A stretch of DNA of 27,026 nucleotides from an uncultured Lachnospiraceae bacterium (lineage in GTDB: Bacteria > Bacillota > Clostridia > Lachnospirales > Lachnospiraceae): positions 1-27,026 of the forward strand of contig CAJURU010000035.1 in the NCBI GenBank assembly GCA_910588845.1, written 5' to 3'. Every line of letters starts with the position of its first letter. Positions within the stretch are counted from its first letter, which is position 1. The translations under genes were made by a program, and so were the position numbers. The notes under the pieces are model-generated. The model saw only the letters and a program-made list of their open reading frames with translations. It ran no database searches and was not told the DNA's origin. Shown piece by piece: positions 7,946 through 17,307 of the stretch.

Positions 7946-9431
7946 CTCCGCCTCCGTTTGTCAGAGTGAATGCAAGACGGACCGTAGTCCCGGTTGTTCC
8001 ATCGCTGTCAATCTCCATCTTTGCATTATGGTTTTCTGCAATCTTAGCCGCCAGAGTCATACCAAGCCCGGCTCCATGCTGTTTTCTGGAGCGGGATTTG
8101 TCAACCATATAAAATGCCTCCATTATCCTGCCAAGTTCCTCTTTTGGGATACCTCTTCCGTTATCCCGGATCTCTATCCGATAAAAATTTCCATCTGCTT
8201 TACCGCTGAGCCAGAGGTCTCTGCCTCCTGATTTGACGGCGTTGTCTGCAAGATTTAATATCAGTGTTTTAAAGAGGTCAAAATCTACCCGAATTATGCC
8301 TTCCTCCATCGCCATATGCAAAACTACGCCATACTTTTCACATAAAGGTACAATTCCTTGGCGCATGTTTTCAAACATTTCCGGCGCCGACAGTTCTTCC
8401 AGCAGGAAATCCTGTTTGTCCAGCACGAATAGATCCATCAGTTTCAGCGACAATGCCTCCAAACGCATACCCTCGTCCAGTATATATCCGGCGGCTTTCT
8501 TTACTTCCTCTCTCGGCAGCTTGCGCTGATAGAGCATGTCGGCATAGCCAATGACAGAAGTCATCGGGGTCTTTAGTTCATGGGCGAAATTTGCCGTGAA
8601 ATCCTCTTTCTGCCTTATCATATCCGAAAGCTGTACAATTTTATCTTCAACCTGCTGTGCCATGTGGTTAAAACTATCCGCCAGCTCGCAAATCTCGTCC
8701 TTCCCCTTGGCATGGATTCTCTGGGAATAATTCCCTCCGGCAATTGTCCCAGCCGCTTCCTTGACCTTGCGGATCGGTGAAGTAAGCGCCTTGGTCAACA
8801 GGAAAATAGCTGGGAAGCTGATGCATAATACGAGCATATACACGCTCTGAAAATAGGCGGTCATATTATGCTGATTGTCGATAGCTGCGGTAATGTCTGT
8901 CTGTGTGAGCAAAAATATATGGATATTTTCCTGCCGGACAGAGCCGAACATGAAAATATATTTTTTTCCGTTTTTATTTAAAATATGGAAGGCGACATTC
9001 TCTTCATTTCCCTCAAAAAATTTGCCCTCGAAAATCGTGCGCCCATGCCCTTCTTCACGAATATACAAAGACCTCCAGTCCGTTACGTATCTGCCGGTAG
9101 AAGACCTCATTGTCAGCAAATCCTGGTCTATCCCAATAACATCGCCCCATTCGTTGTACATACTGTACAAGTTAAGCGGAACCGTAAAATTTTTCAGAAC
9201 GTTTTCGTAAATCAAGCCATAATTTTCGGTGTTTTTAAGGAAAAACTCTTCGTCCGTATAGAGAATCGACTGTAAGATGTCCCGGTTGTGCAGATAATCC
9301 TGAAATGCAATCTTTTTTTCCTGCTCCATCACATTTTGATAGGAATAATTTATCAGTAAATATCCGGCGGCGTGGAATGTAATGCTAAATACTACGACAA
9401 AACACAAAAATATTTTATGGAACAGCTTCAT
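7923..9431 (-). CDS. Membrane sensor histidine kinase (HAMP-HisKA-HATPase)
   Basis: A standard two-helix sensor kinase of 502 residues. TM1 lies at about 7-28, an external sensor domain of about 160 residues follows, TM2 lies at about 193-213, then HAMP (about 214-266, with SPIRKVKEAAGTIAGGNYSQRI), a HisKA H-box NFAHELKTPM with phospho-acceptor His284, the N-box LILNLADNAVKS, and ATP-lid motifs DNGRGIP and GAGLGMTLA. The start ATG overlaps the response-regulator stop by four bases (ATGA), so the pair is translationally coupled. The external domain is large enough to bind a ligand, unlike the short-loop BceS kinases that sense through their transporter. The signal is unknown; the adjacent FtsX transporter suggests envelope stress or an antimicrobial compound. 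Confidence 0.95.
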   Translation of the reverse strand: MKLFHKIFLCFVVVFSITFHAAGYLLINYSYQNVMEQEKKIAFQDYLHNRDILQSILYTDEEFFLKNTENYGLIYENVLKNFTVPLNLYSMYNEWGDVIGIDQDLLTMRSSTGRYVTDWRSLYIREEGHGRTIFEGKFFEGNEENVAFHILNKNGKKYIFMFGSVRQENIHIFLLTQTDITAAIDNQHNMTAYFQSVYMLVLCISFPAIFLLTKALTSPIRKVKEAAGTIAGGNYSQRIHAKGKDEICELADSFNHMAQQVEDKIVQLSDMIRQKEDFTANFAHELKTPMTSVIGYADMLYQRKLPREEVKKAAGYILDEGMRLEALSLKLMDLFVLDKQDFLLEELSAPEMFENMRQGIVPLCEKYGVVLHMAMEEGIIRVDFDLFKTLILNLADNAVKSGGRDLWLSGKADGNFYRIEIRDNGRGIPKEELGRIMEAFYMVDKSRSRKQHGAGLGMTLAAKIAENHNAKMEIDSDGTTGTTVRLAFTLTNGGGDEETIME

Positions 9432-10084
9432 TTTCCATCCTCCAACCGATATCCTATCCGAAATACTGTCTTAATATAATCTTCCCATTGCAGTTTCCGC
9501 CGGAGGCGTTGGATATGGGAATCCAGCGTACGGGTATTGCCCATATACGGTTCGCCCCATACCTTCTCATACAGCCTGTCCCGGTATAAGGCGATATTTT
9601 TATTTCGTACTATTTCCACCAGAAGGTTAAATTCCTTTACGGTAAGCTCCACCAATTCTCCGCCTTTCGTCACAGTGCGGGAATTTAAATCAATTTCCAC
9701 ATCAAGAAAAGCAAGTTTCTCACTTCCTTTATGGCATCTTCTAAGAAGCGCCTCCACGCGGGCGAGCAGTTCCCCAATCTGAAATGGTTTCACGATATAG
9801 TCGTCTGCGCCGAGTTTCAATCCCTTGATGCGATCGTTTACTCCAGCTTTCGCTGTCAGGAATATGACAGGCGTACCTATCGGTCTGACATATTCTAACA
9901 GCTCGTAACCGTCAATCTTTGGCAGCATGATGTCCAAGAGGATTAAATCAAAAGCTTCATTTTCGATATAATCTGCTCCTGCCGCGCCGTCAAAGGCGCA
10001 GATGCATTCGTATCCCACGGCAGCCAGATTCATCTTTATTAAATTCGCTATGGATGCGTCGTCTTCCACAATCAGGATTTTCAT
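9428..10084 (-). CDS. OmpR/PhoB-family response regulator
   Basis: A two-domain regulator of 218 residues. The receiver (1-115) has the acidic pair Asp8/Asp9, phospho-acceptor Asp51 (LLLDIMLP context), Thr77 and Lys99. The C-terminal winged helix (about 122-217) ends with the typical RTLDSHIQRLRRKL recognition helix and FRIGYRLE wing. The frame also offers a GTG at 10087, but the adjacent ATG at 10084 is seven bases after GGAGG and fits better. It is the first gene of the minus-strand signalling cluster, coupled to the kinase, and would be phosphorylated by it. Its probable targets are its own cluster and the downstream transporter genes. Confidence 0.96.
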   Translation of the reverse strand: MKILIVEDDASIANLIKMNLAAVGYECICAFDGAAGADYIENEAFDLILLDIMLPKIDGYELLEYVRPIGTPVIFLTAKAGVNDRIKGLKLGADDYIVKPFQIGELLARVEALLRRCHKGSEKLAFLDVEIDLNSRTVTKGGELVELTVKEFNLLVEIVRNKNIALYRDRLYEKVWGEPYMGNTRTLDSHIQRLRRKLQWEDYIKTVFRIGYRLEDGK

Positions 10085-10113
10085 CACAAAACCTCCAGAT
10101 ATATTCTACATTC

Positions 10114-10122
10114 ATTATAGCA
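10114..10122 (-). promoter_or_regulatory. Extended -10 promoter of the response-regulator gene
   Basis: On the minus strand TGCTATAAT is a perfect extended -10 element, 30 bases before the ATG. No good -35 box is present; the expected place is occupied by the upstream terminator stem. Extended -10 promoters can work without one. Confidence 0.6.
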
Positions 10123-10128
10123 CACTTT

Positions 10129-10166
10129 AAAATCCCCGGCTGTAGATTTATACAACCGGGGATTTT
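10129..10166 (-). terminator. Terminator of the secreted Fn3 protein gene
   Basis: Perfect 11-bp arms AAAATCCCCGG (10129-10139) and CCGGGGATTTT (10156-10166), with a further TGTA/TACA pairing inside, lie just after the stop at 10172. The A/T flanks make it symmetrical, so it could work in both directions. Confidence 0.85.
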
Positions 10167-10171
10167 CCCTA

Positions 10172-12403
10172 TTAAAATGTGGCAGGTATAGAGTAAAGTT
10201 TTGTCTTTGTCTTGCCGTTGTTTGCGGTCGAAGATATCCAGATAATGCGCCCTTTATATAATATGGGCTGTGAATCGCCGTCAAATACCATGTTGGTATA
10301 TTTCTTGGAGCAAATTTTCTTGCCTGTATCGCTGTACACCGCATAATTTAAGGTGGTTTTCCTTTTCTGCGTAGTGGTATAAAGGATGGCAAAACGGTTG
10401 TCTGATAATTTTACCATACGCGTTTCCCCTACGGTAACAGAGGTAGTTTTGGGATTATACGTTGTCAGCCACTTAAATGTTACCTTCCCGGATTTGCGGT
10501 CGGCAAGGGCAAGGAATGCATTGTACTTCATATCATAACCAAAACCGGAAATTTTTTTAATTTTATATTTGTGAGGTTGTGAGGTTCCGCATACAAGCAC
10601 GTTCTTGCTGCCGATTTCCATGCCTCCGACCTTGCATCCGGTAAAGTTATTGCCGCTTTCTCCTTTAAACTTTAACAATGATTTAAAACTTTCTTTCTGC
10701 TGATCTGAGCCATAGTCGGATACGGTTGTAAGCTGGATGCTTCGGGGATTAGCGTCTCCGTGATCCAGAATATAAAGCGTGCCGTCTTTGAATTTAGCAA
10801 ACTGGTTAAAAGAATGGCTGACATAACTCTCGTTTGCTGCCGTTGCCTTCATTTTTTTCGTATTGATTTTAAAGGAGATATTGGACTGGTGGCGCAGCCC
10901 ATCGAGGAAGGTCGCAAACATCTTTCTTGAGGTCATCAGGTATAGGGTATTCCCCTGCATATCCATACGGCAGTTTCCAGCGTCAAAGGGTGAATATATG
11001 CCCTCAAAAGTATTGAAAACCCCGCCCTTGATATTTGCTGTCTTTAATTTTTTCCATTTGCTGTTGTATTGGATTACCTTAATTACAGTTTTCTTCCTGC
11101 TTTCTTTGGGATTTTCATAGCCTACAGCTACATAAAAATTGCCGTCTGTTCCCTGGAAAAACCCGCCCCAGACGTCATATTTGAGTTTAATCGTTTTAGT
11201 CTTTTGTACCTTGAAGGAAGAACTCAGGGTATAGATTTTTAAATTGCCGTTGTCCTGGACGCAGACTGCGTGGAGTTTACCGCCGGACTGATAGTAGTAT
11301 GTCTGGTCAGGGTGCGACCAGTTTATGTATTCGTAATATTGTCCGTAGCCGTAAGAAGCTTTCTGCTTTATTTTGCTGCATGATATTCTTTTGGCTTTGT
11401 TTTTTGCCGGGATCATCTGGGACACTGACGGGGAGAAATCGCTGTTGCCCAGTGCATGTGTTGTAATTAGTTTGTAGTAGTATGGGACGCCCTTACTGAC
11501 TTTCTGTTTATAGGAAGTTATATTGCCGCTTTTTGCTGTATAAATGCATTTATAAGTCCCATTCTCCTCAGTGGAGCGGTAAAGCTTATATCCTGTTGCC
11601 CCTTTGAATGCGTTCCAGTTGACCTGTAGGCTGCTGCTGCCGGATTTTTTCACGGAGGTAATGGTGGAACCAGCCATTTTCCGGGCTGTAAAACTCTCTG
11701 GGGCCGGCGCCCAATCCTCTCCTGTTATGACGCGCAAATCATCCTTTACATAACCGACAATTCGATAAAAATATTCCACGTTCCATTTTACGGGTAAGGA
11801 AACGCTGGTTGTGCCTGCGCCTGTTGTGTGAATTGTTTTAAATTTACCATCGCTTCCTGCGCGCTGCACATAGTAGCCGCTGCTGCCGGGAATTTTTTTC
11901 CATTTCAGGGTAATGTGATTGAAATCCGTCTGTTTGGGAGCTGAAAGCGGGACATCCGCCGGTATTACATAAACGCGTTGTTTGTAAGAGGTCTTTCCGA
12001 TGGAAACAATGACGTCTGCGTAGCCGGCCTTTAAACATTCATATTTGACTATGTTAAAATAATAGGCGTGGGCAGCTAAAGTAGTTTTTGCGCCTGACGT
12101 GATTTTCAGTAAATCTGTGTTGGAACTAGAGACAGATACAGTAATGGGGCTGTCGGATGTATTTTGGCCGGCGTAGGCCAGAGAACTGGTGTTGTCTACA
12201 TAGGTAGGGTTGTAATACCCTGTGTCATATGGTTCTTTTGAAGCAAATTCAAACGTGTAGTCCCCTGTCTGGGCGTCTGTGCTTTTTGCTGCCTGGTCCG
12301 GCGAAACGGACGTCATATTGTCAGAGGCATAAGCTTCATATACCGGCTGTAAGACGCCTGCCAATAAGACAGCGGTTAATAATAGGGCTGTTATTTTTTT
12401 CAT
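10172..12403 (-). CDS. Secreted two-Fn3 protein with possible beta-propeller domain
   Basis: The 743-residue protein begins with a clear signal peptide (MKKI, hydrophobic core, AYA cleavage site near residue 27). A region of about 120 residues with Ig-like character follows, then two fibronectin III domains (about 152-240 and 246-332, with GYYVQRAG and GYKLYRSTEENGTY). The last 400 residues are a series of beta-strand blades such as DGNFYVAVGYE, DGTLYILDHGD and DNRFAILYTTT, suggesting a propeller. I see no LPXTG, SLH or choline-binding repeats, so it is probably released or loosely held. AGGAGG precedes the ATG and there is a near-perfect sigma-A promoter. It is a single-gene transcript divergent from the flagellar repeat protein. 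The role, perhaps binding of glycan or protein, is not known. Confidence 0.85.
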   Translation of the reverse strand: MKKITALLLTAVLLAGVLQPVYEAYASDNMTSVSPDQAAKSTDAQTGDYTFEFASKEPYDTGYYNPTYVDNTSSLAYAGQNTSDSPITVSVSSSNTDLLKITSGAKTTLAAHAYYFNIVKYECLKAGYADVIVSIGKTSYKQRVYVIPADVPLSAPKQTDFNHITLKWKKIPGSSGYYVQRAGSDGKFKTIHTTGAGTTSVSLPVKWNVEYFYRIVGYVKDDLRVITGEDWAPAPESFTARKMAGSTITSVKKSGSSSLQVNWNAFKGATGYKLYRSTEENGTYKCIYTAKSGNITSYKQKVSKGVPYYYKLITTHALGNSDFSPSVSQMIPAKNKAKRISCSKIKQKASYGYGQYYEYINWSHPDQTYYYQSGGKLHAVCVQDNGNLKIYTLSSSFKVQKTKTIKLKYDVWGGFFQGTDGNFYVAVGYENPKESRKKTVIKVIQYNSKWKKLKTANIKGGVFNTFEGIYSPFDAGNCRMDMQGNTLYLMTSRKMFATFLDGLRHQSNISFKINTKKMKATAANESYVSHSFNQFAKFKDGTLYILDHGDANPRSIQLTTVSDYGSDQQKESFKSLLKFKGESGNNFTGCKVGGMEIGSKNVLVCGTSQPHKYKIKKISGFGYDMKYNAFLALADRKSGKVTFKWLTTYNPKTTSVTVGETRMVKLSDNRFAILYTTTQKRKTTLNYAVYSDTGKKICSKKYTNMVFDGDSQPILYKGRIIWISSTANNGKTKTKLYSIPATF

Positions 12404-12447
12404 TAAATTTTCTCCTCCTAACGTTTTGTAACTGCTATGCCATATTA

Positions 12448-12475
12448 ATTATATCAAATATAGTGTTCATGTCAA
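12448..12475 (-). promoter_or_regulatory. Sigma-A promoter of the secreted Fn3 gene
   Basis: On the minus strand TTGACA (12475-12470) and TATAAT (12453-12448) are both perfect consensus boxes with a 16-base spacer, ahead of an AGGAGG and the ATG at 12403. Confidence 0.85.
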
Positions 12476-12528
12476 ACTGATAGATACTTTTCTGAAAAGC
12501 AATAAAAATTGGGAGGAAAAATAAAATA

Positions 12529-12556
12529 TTAAGTTTTCCCGCACTATTACCGAAAT
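12529..12556 (+). promoter_or_regulatory. Sigma-28 (FliA/SigD)-like promoter
   Basis: TTAAGTTT (12529-12536) and ACCGAAAT (12549-12556) are 12 bases apart. They resemble the sigma-28 consensus TAAAGTTT-N11-GCCGATAA, with one base more in the spacer. The element sits 37 bases before the ATG of the flagellar repeat protein, where no sigma-A boxes are visible. This fits late flagellar gene control. Confidence 0.55.
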
Positions 12557-12593
12557 ACTTATTAGTGAAAATAACGATTAATGAGGCGTGAAT

Positions 12594-15500
12594 ATGAACA
12601 TAAGAGTAGATAACACCAATATAGCGGAAATAAGCAGGACGAATACGCGGGTAGAAATCAAGGGCGAAGTCAACGTTACAGTTCAGGAGACTACTACGCA
12701 GCAAGTTGAGAAAGATTCGGGAGAGGTAAGGGCCGTTCAGCAGACAACAGTGGAAGTTCCCCATATTGCCGGAGAATCCCAGTTAGACGAGATACGCCAG
12801 GAGGCGGAGAATATGGAAGCGCAGCTCCTTCAGAAAAAAATGCAGATTGTTGCGAATACGGCAACGCCCTCTGATTGCGGGAAAATGGAAGACGACGGAT
12901 TTTCTCTCAATGACTCAGAGATTGAGGCTGTCGTGACAGAGATGGATAAGATTAAGATGGAGCTTGCCAAGGCAGGTGTAGATATCAGTGTGTTCGGCGA
13001 TACCCCGGACAGTGAGATGTTAGAGGAGGTAACCGGGAGCGTGGCGGCGGCCAGGCAGGTAGAAGCGGCCATGCGAGAGGCTGATTTGCCGGTTACAGAG
13101 GAGAATGCCGCAGATATTCAGGAGACTTTGGAACAGGCGGCAGACCTTACCTCTTGCAGCGACGAGGCTGTGAAATATATGCTGGATAATGAGCTTGAAC
13201 CCACAGTAGAGAATCTCTATAAGGCACAGCACAGCAGCGGAACTATGCCGAATCAGGGCGCAGGAGTCACGCTTGATGCCGGGCTCAAGGATCAGATTAG
13301 CCAGGTAATTATGCAGACCGGGTTGTCCGTCAATGAAACTACGTTGAAGACGAGCCAGTGGATGATAGAGAATCAGATTCCCTTGACGGCAGAGAACCTG
13401 AATTACGTCATGGATTTAAAGGATATGCAGCTTCCGCCTGAACCAGGTCAGGTATTGGATGCGGCCGTGCAGGCAATTGCAGAGGGCGGGCGTCCCCAGG
13501 ATGCAGTGATTCTGGATGGTTACAGCAATATGGAACGCGCCCAGGAAGCGGCACAGGTCGTAGAGAACGCTACGGACGCCGACGTCTGGAGCGTGGTGGA
13601 AAAGGGCATGCCCCTTACGATAGAGAGCCTTGAAGCAGCGGCGAATTATGCGGCGCAGGCAGCCGGCCAGGGCAATGGACAGACGGCTAAGCCGGCAGAG
13701 ATTCCCGACTATGCCAAAGAAGATTTTGCATTTCTCAAGGCGAAACGCCAGCTGGAAGAGATACGCCTGGCAATGACGGCACAGGCGAATTATGCACTGT
13801 TAAGGCAGGGTGTTTCCGTAGAGACACAGCCGTTGGAAGAACTGGTAGAACAGTTAAAAGAACAGGAAAATGCGTATTACGCCAGCCTGCTCAGTGGGAA
13901 CGGTATTGAGCCCACACAGGAGAATACAGGCATATTCAGCGATACAATGACGAAAGCCCAGGAGATGCGGGGAGTTCCCGCCTATATTCTGGGTAACGTG
14001 AAGACTGCAGAAGATACAATTAATACAATTCATGAGGCGGGTATGTCCAAACAGGCGCAGATGGAGCGCGCCGGGGAGGCATACGAGACCTTACAGACGG
14101 CGCCGCGTGCCGATTTGGGCGATTCGATCCACAAGGCTTTCCGCAATGTGGACGATATTCTCGAAGATCTTGATCTGGAAGTTACGGAAGCGAACCGCAG
14201 GGCAGTGCGCATCTTGGCTTACAATGAGATGGCGATCAATGAAGAATCCGTAATGCAGATGAAGGCGGCAGACCAGAAAGTGCAGAATGTGATGCAGAAT
14301 CTGTCCCCATCCGTGGTGATGGAGATGATCCGCGAGGGCGTAAATCCCTTAGAAATGAATGTGGATGAGCTCAACAGGAAGGCTGAGGAGATTAAGCATC
14401 GGCTGGATGCGGGCGATGAAGATAAATTTAGCAAGTATCTGTGGAAATTGGAGCATCGGCAGGAGATTACGGAGCAGGAGAGAGACAGTTACATAGGCAT
14501 CTACCGTATGCTCAACCAGATTGATAAGACAGACGGCGCTGTGATTGGCGCTTTGGTACAGCAGGGAGCGGAGCTTTCCATGAAGAACCTGCTGACTGCG
14601 GTGCGTACGAACCATAATTCGGGAATCAATGTGTCTGTAGACGATAATTTTGGAGAGATTGAGAGTTTGCAAACGCAGGGCATGAGTATTACGCAGCAGA
14701 TAGAGGCAGCCTACCAGACCGATTGTGCGAAGGAAGCGCTGCGCTATGCTACCCCGGAGGGTATGCAGCAGGCACAGGGTTCCGTGGAAGATATGACGCC
14801 GGAAGAATTGTTGTGGCAGCTTCGGGGAACGCCGGCGGACGCAGTTTCCGAGGAAGCTTATTACCAGGAACAGTTAGCAGAGTTCTCCCAGGCAAAGCAG
14901 GCGGAAGCACAAGTATTGCAGATTTTAGCAGGGCATGACATGCCGGTGACTGCTTATAACATCATGGCGGCAAATCAGCTTCTAAATCCCCGAGGCGGCG
15001 TTTTTAAGAGCTTGCTTACGCGGGAAAATAATGAAAAAGCTGCTGACTTAGAGCAGGCGAAAGAAGCCATCATAGAGAAGTTTGGAGAAGCCATCAGTGC
15101 GCCTGAAGAGATGGCAGAAGCACAAAAAGAGCTGGCGGACGTGGCAGAGAACGTCATGAGGACGATGGAGGACGCAGAGGGCGTCACGAGCGTAGATTTG
15201 CGGGATATGAAGCTGTTGCGCCAGCAGATAGCGCTTGGTACCCAAATGGCGAAAGACGAATATTATGCAATTCCTGTCATGGTGGCAGATGAGTTGACAA
15301 ATGTACAGCTCAAAATAGTCCGTGGCAAGGAAGAGCGCGGCAGAGTGGATGTGTTGTTTGAGACGCCCAAGCTTGGGAAAGTGGCTGCAAGATTCCAGGT
15401 ACAGGATGATTCTGTCAAGGGTTATGTTGTTTCTGATTCCTACCGGACGATAGAGGAGTTAAAGAATCAGGCGAACAGTGTGAACGGGCAGCCAGAGCAG

Positions 15501-15689
15501 GGTAATTCCCAGGCGATGGATTATGTCTACAGCGAGGACTTGGATTTGAACCGTTTTGTAGGAGGCAGGACAGGGAATACGGCTGGCATTGATACCGAGT
15601 CAGAATCCTATCAGGTACAGACTAAGACGCTCTACGGCATTGCTAAGGGATTTTTGGAGGAAATGAAACAGTTTGGGCAGAGGATATAA
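12594..15689 (+). CDS. FliK-like flagellar repeat protein (DUF6240 type), 1031 aa
   Basis: A very large acidic, largely alpha-helical cytoplasmic protein with no signal peptide. Its core carries about ten copies of a degenerate motif of the form (L/I/M)-x-(P/V)-T-x-E-N-(L)-x-x-A, at about residues 165, 201, 244, 262, 339, 438, 528, 583, 659 and 783, each between helices. Residues about 894-963 (TNVQLKIV...RVDVLFETPKLGKVAARFQVQ) resemble the C-terminal domain of the hook-length protein FliK, whose hallmark is a strand followed by LG-V. This arrangement matches what I know as the DUF6240 family of Lachnospiraceae motility loci; the assignment is from memory. GAGG lies seven bases before the ATG at 12594; the GTG at 12588 is too close. 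With flagellin 106 bases downstream, a role in hook-length control or late export is plausible. Confidence 0.75.
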   Translation: MNIRVDNTNIAEISRTNTRVEIKGEVNVTVQETTTQQVEKDSGEVRAVQQTTVEVPHIAGESQLDEIRQEAENMEAQLLQKKMQIVANTATPSDCGKMEDDGFSLNDSEIEAVVTEMDKIKMELAKAGVDISVFGDTPDSEMLEEVTGSVAAARQVEAAMREADLPVTEENAADIQETLEQAADLTSCSDEAVKYMLDNELEPTVENLYKAQHSSGTMPNQGAGVTLDAGLKDQISQVIMQTGLSVNETTLKTSQWMIENQIPLTAENLNYVMDLKDMQLPPEPGQVLDAAVQAIAEGGRPQDAVILDGYSNMERAQEAAQVVENATDADVWSVVEKGMPLTIESLEAAANYAAQAAGQGNGQTAKPAEIPDYAKEDFAFLKAKRQLEEIRLAMTAQANYALLRQGVSVETQPLEELVEQLKEQENAYYASLLSGNGIEPTQENTGIFSDTMTKAQEMRGVPAYILGNVKTAEDTINTIHEAGMSKQAQMERAGEAYETLQTAPRADLGDSIHKAFRNVDDILEDLDLEVTEANRRAVRILAYNEMAINEESVMQMKAADQKVQNVMQNLSPSVVMEMIREGVNPLEMNVDELNRKAEEIKHRLDAGDEDKFSKYLWKLEHRQEITEQERDSYIGIYRMLNQIDKTDGAVIGALVQQGAELSMKNLLTAVRTNHNSGINVSVDDNFGEIESLQTQGMSITQQIEAAYQTDCAKEALRYATPEGMQQAQGSVEDMTPEELLWQLRGTPADAVSEEAYYQEQLAEFSQAKQAEAQVLQILAGHDMPVTAYNIMAANQLLNPRGGVFKSLLTRENNEKAADLEQAKEAIIEKFGEAISAPEEMAEAQKELADVAENVMRTMEDAEGVTSVDLRDMKLLRQQIALGTQMAKDEYYAIPVMVADELTNVQLKIVRGKEERGRVDVLFETPKLGKVAARFQVQDDSVKGYVVSDSYRTIEELKNQANSVNGQPEQGNSQAMDYVYSEDLDLNRFVGGRTGNTAGIDTESESYQVQTKTLYGIAKGFLEEMKQFGQRI

Positions 15690-15795
15690 GGCATTTAGAC
15701 GCAAAGAAAGCGCGTTTGTAGTGAAATAACAGAGAGCATTTGGGGCATGATGTTTTGCACCAATTCACAGTAAATTTAGAAGAGAGGTATACAAT

Positions 15796-17244
15796 ATGAA
15801 AATCAATCACAATATGTCAGCTATGGTAGCAAACAAGAGATTATTGCAGGCGGAAGGAAGCCTGTCGAAATCTATTGAGCGTTTATCAACGGGGTTGCGG
15901 ATTAATCGTGCGGCAGATGACGCGGCGGGCATGGCAATTTCCAGTAAAATGAAGACACAGATTAAGGGATTGGCTCAGGCGTCGAGGAATTCTTCGGATG
16001 GCATTTCCGTTATAGATACAGCCGACGGCGCGTTGAGTGAAGTGCATGAGATGCTTCAAAGGATGCGCGAGCTTTCCGTTCAGGCGGCAAACGGTACGAA
16101 CACGCCGGACGATTTGGAGGCTATTCAGTTGGAGATTGCTTCTCTGCGTGAGGAAATTGATCGTGTTTCGAGGGACACGGAGTTTAACACGAAACATTTA
16201 TTGGATGGCACGCTCGATCAGAGAGTTTATCCAGATAACCGCGGAATTAAGCGGATTGATATTTCTGATTCTGTGATTCCCAATATGTATTCTGTGGAAG
16301 TTACCGCAGATGCCGAGCAGGCAGTGATAGAGGGCGGCCAGCCCTTGACAGCGGCCTCTACCGTACCGGCGGGCGCAAGTGGAACCGTTGTCATCAACGG
16401 CGTGGAAGTGGAGATTGAAGAAGGGGAGACCTTTGAGAGAGTTTATGAGAAGTTGCGTAAAGGGGCAGAATTGGGAGAAGTAAATCTGCTGGTTGTCGGG
16501 GACTTGTCGGATAAGACTGGTAAGCCGGAAGATGGCGGTTATGTGCCGGGCAGTGTGAAAGACGGCGGAAACCTCGTGTTTGTTTCTACGGAATATGGAA
16601 ACGGCACGGAAATGAGCGTGAAGTGTGATAATGCTGATTTGGCGGCATTTTTGGGAATCGGTACAGATACCAGCGCTGTCGGTAAGGATGTTGAGATTAA
16701 CATTGCTTCCACGGATGTAGGATTTGGCACGCAGGCTACTATTTTGACCGAGGGAAATTATGTAACGATTACAGACCGTGGCGGCTTTCAGATGAAGTTC
16801 GAGGTAGAGCCGGGAACGACTGGCACCGTAAACCTTGAAGTGGCAGACTTAGGGCCGATGACGCTGCAAATTGGCGCCAATGAGAACCAGACCATGGATG
16901 TGCGTATTCCTGAGATATCTTCTCAGACATTATATATTGATAAAGTAAATGTATGTACCGTAACAGGTGCGGATCGTGCGATTACGAGCTTTGACAAAGC
17001 GATCGCCAAGGTCAGTGAGACACGTTCCAGTGTTGGAGCTTATCAGAACCGTCTGGATTATACGGTAGACAGCCTGGAGCTGACAGAGGAAAATATGACG
17101 CAGGCATTGTCGAGAATTGAGGACGTGGATATGGCGGAGGAAATGACAGAGTACACGAAGGATAATATTCTGACTCAGGCGGCAACTTCCGTGCTCGCGC
17201 AGGCCAATGACCTTCCGCAGCAGGTATTGCAGCTTTTGCAGTAA
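15796..17244 (+). CDS. fliC: Flagellin
   Basis: The filament subunit, 482 residues. The N-terminal D0/D1 region has MKINHNMSAM, RLSTGLRINRAADDAAGMAIS (about 29-49) and LQRMRELSVQAANG (87-100). The C-terminal D1/D0 region has SSVGAYQNRLD, LTEENMTQALSRIEDVDMAEEMTEY and a final hydrophobic QVLQLLQ. Between them, about residues 140-390 form a variable surface domain rich in Gly, Val and Thr. Residues matching the Salmonella TLR5 contacts (Arg89, Leu93 and Glu113 here) are conserved. AGAGAGG precedes the ATG. The 106 bases upstream contain no clear sigma-28 or sigma-A promoter, so it may be carried by the transcript from 12529, although flagellin usually has its own strong promoter. FliS, its chaperone, is encoded next. 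Confidence 0.98.
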   Translation: MKINHNMSAMVANKRLLQAEGSLSKSIERLSTGLRINRAADDAAGMAISSKMKTQIKGLAQASRNSSDGISVIDTADGALSEVHEMLQRMRELSVQAANGTNTPDDLEAIQLEIASLREEIDRVSRDTEFNTKHLLDGTLDQRVYPDNRGIKRIDISDSVIPNMYSVEVTADAEQAVIEGGQPLTAASTVPAGASGTVVINGVEVEIEEGETFERVYEKLRKGAELGEVNLLVVGDLSDKTGKPEDGGYVPGSVKDGGNLVFVSTEYGNGTEMSVKCDNADLAAFLGIGTDTSAVGKDVEINIASTDVGFGTQATILTEGNYVTITDRGGFQMKFEVEPGTTGTVNLEVADLGPMTLQIGANENQTMDVRIPEISSQTLYIDKVNVCTVTGADRAITSFDKAIAKVSETRSSVGAYQNRLDYTVDSLELTEENMTQALSRIEDVDMAEEMTEYTKDNILTQAATSVLAQANDLPQQVLQLLQ

Positions 17245-17307
17245 TCTTGATGGAAATATTGCGTGGTATGCCGCTGACGTGGCAACAGGAAATATTGGAG
17301 GAGTTTG

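Noticed and set aside
7833..8231. 132-codon plus-strand frame over the kinase/membrane-protein junction
   Set aside because: It is antisense to the kinase ATP-binding domain and the coupled start; no domain is visible.
15690..15795. A separate sigma-28 promoter for flagellin
   Set aside because: I looked for TAAA/GCCGATAA-like boxes in this gap and in the end of the preceding gene and found none that fit.
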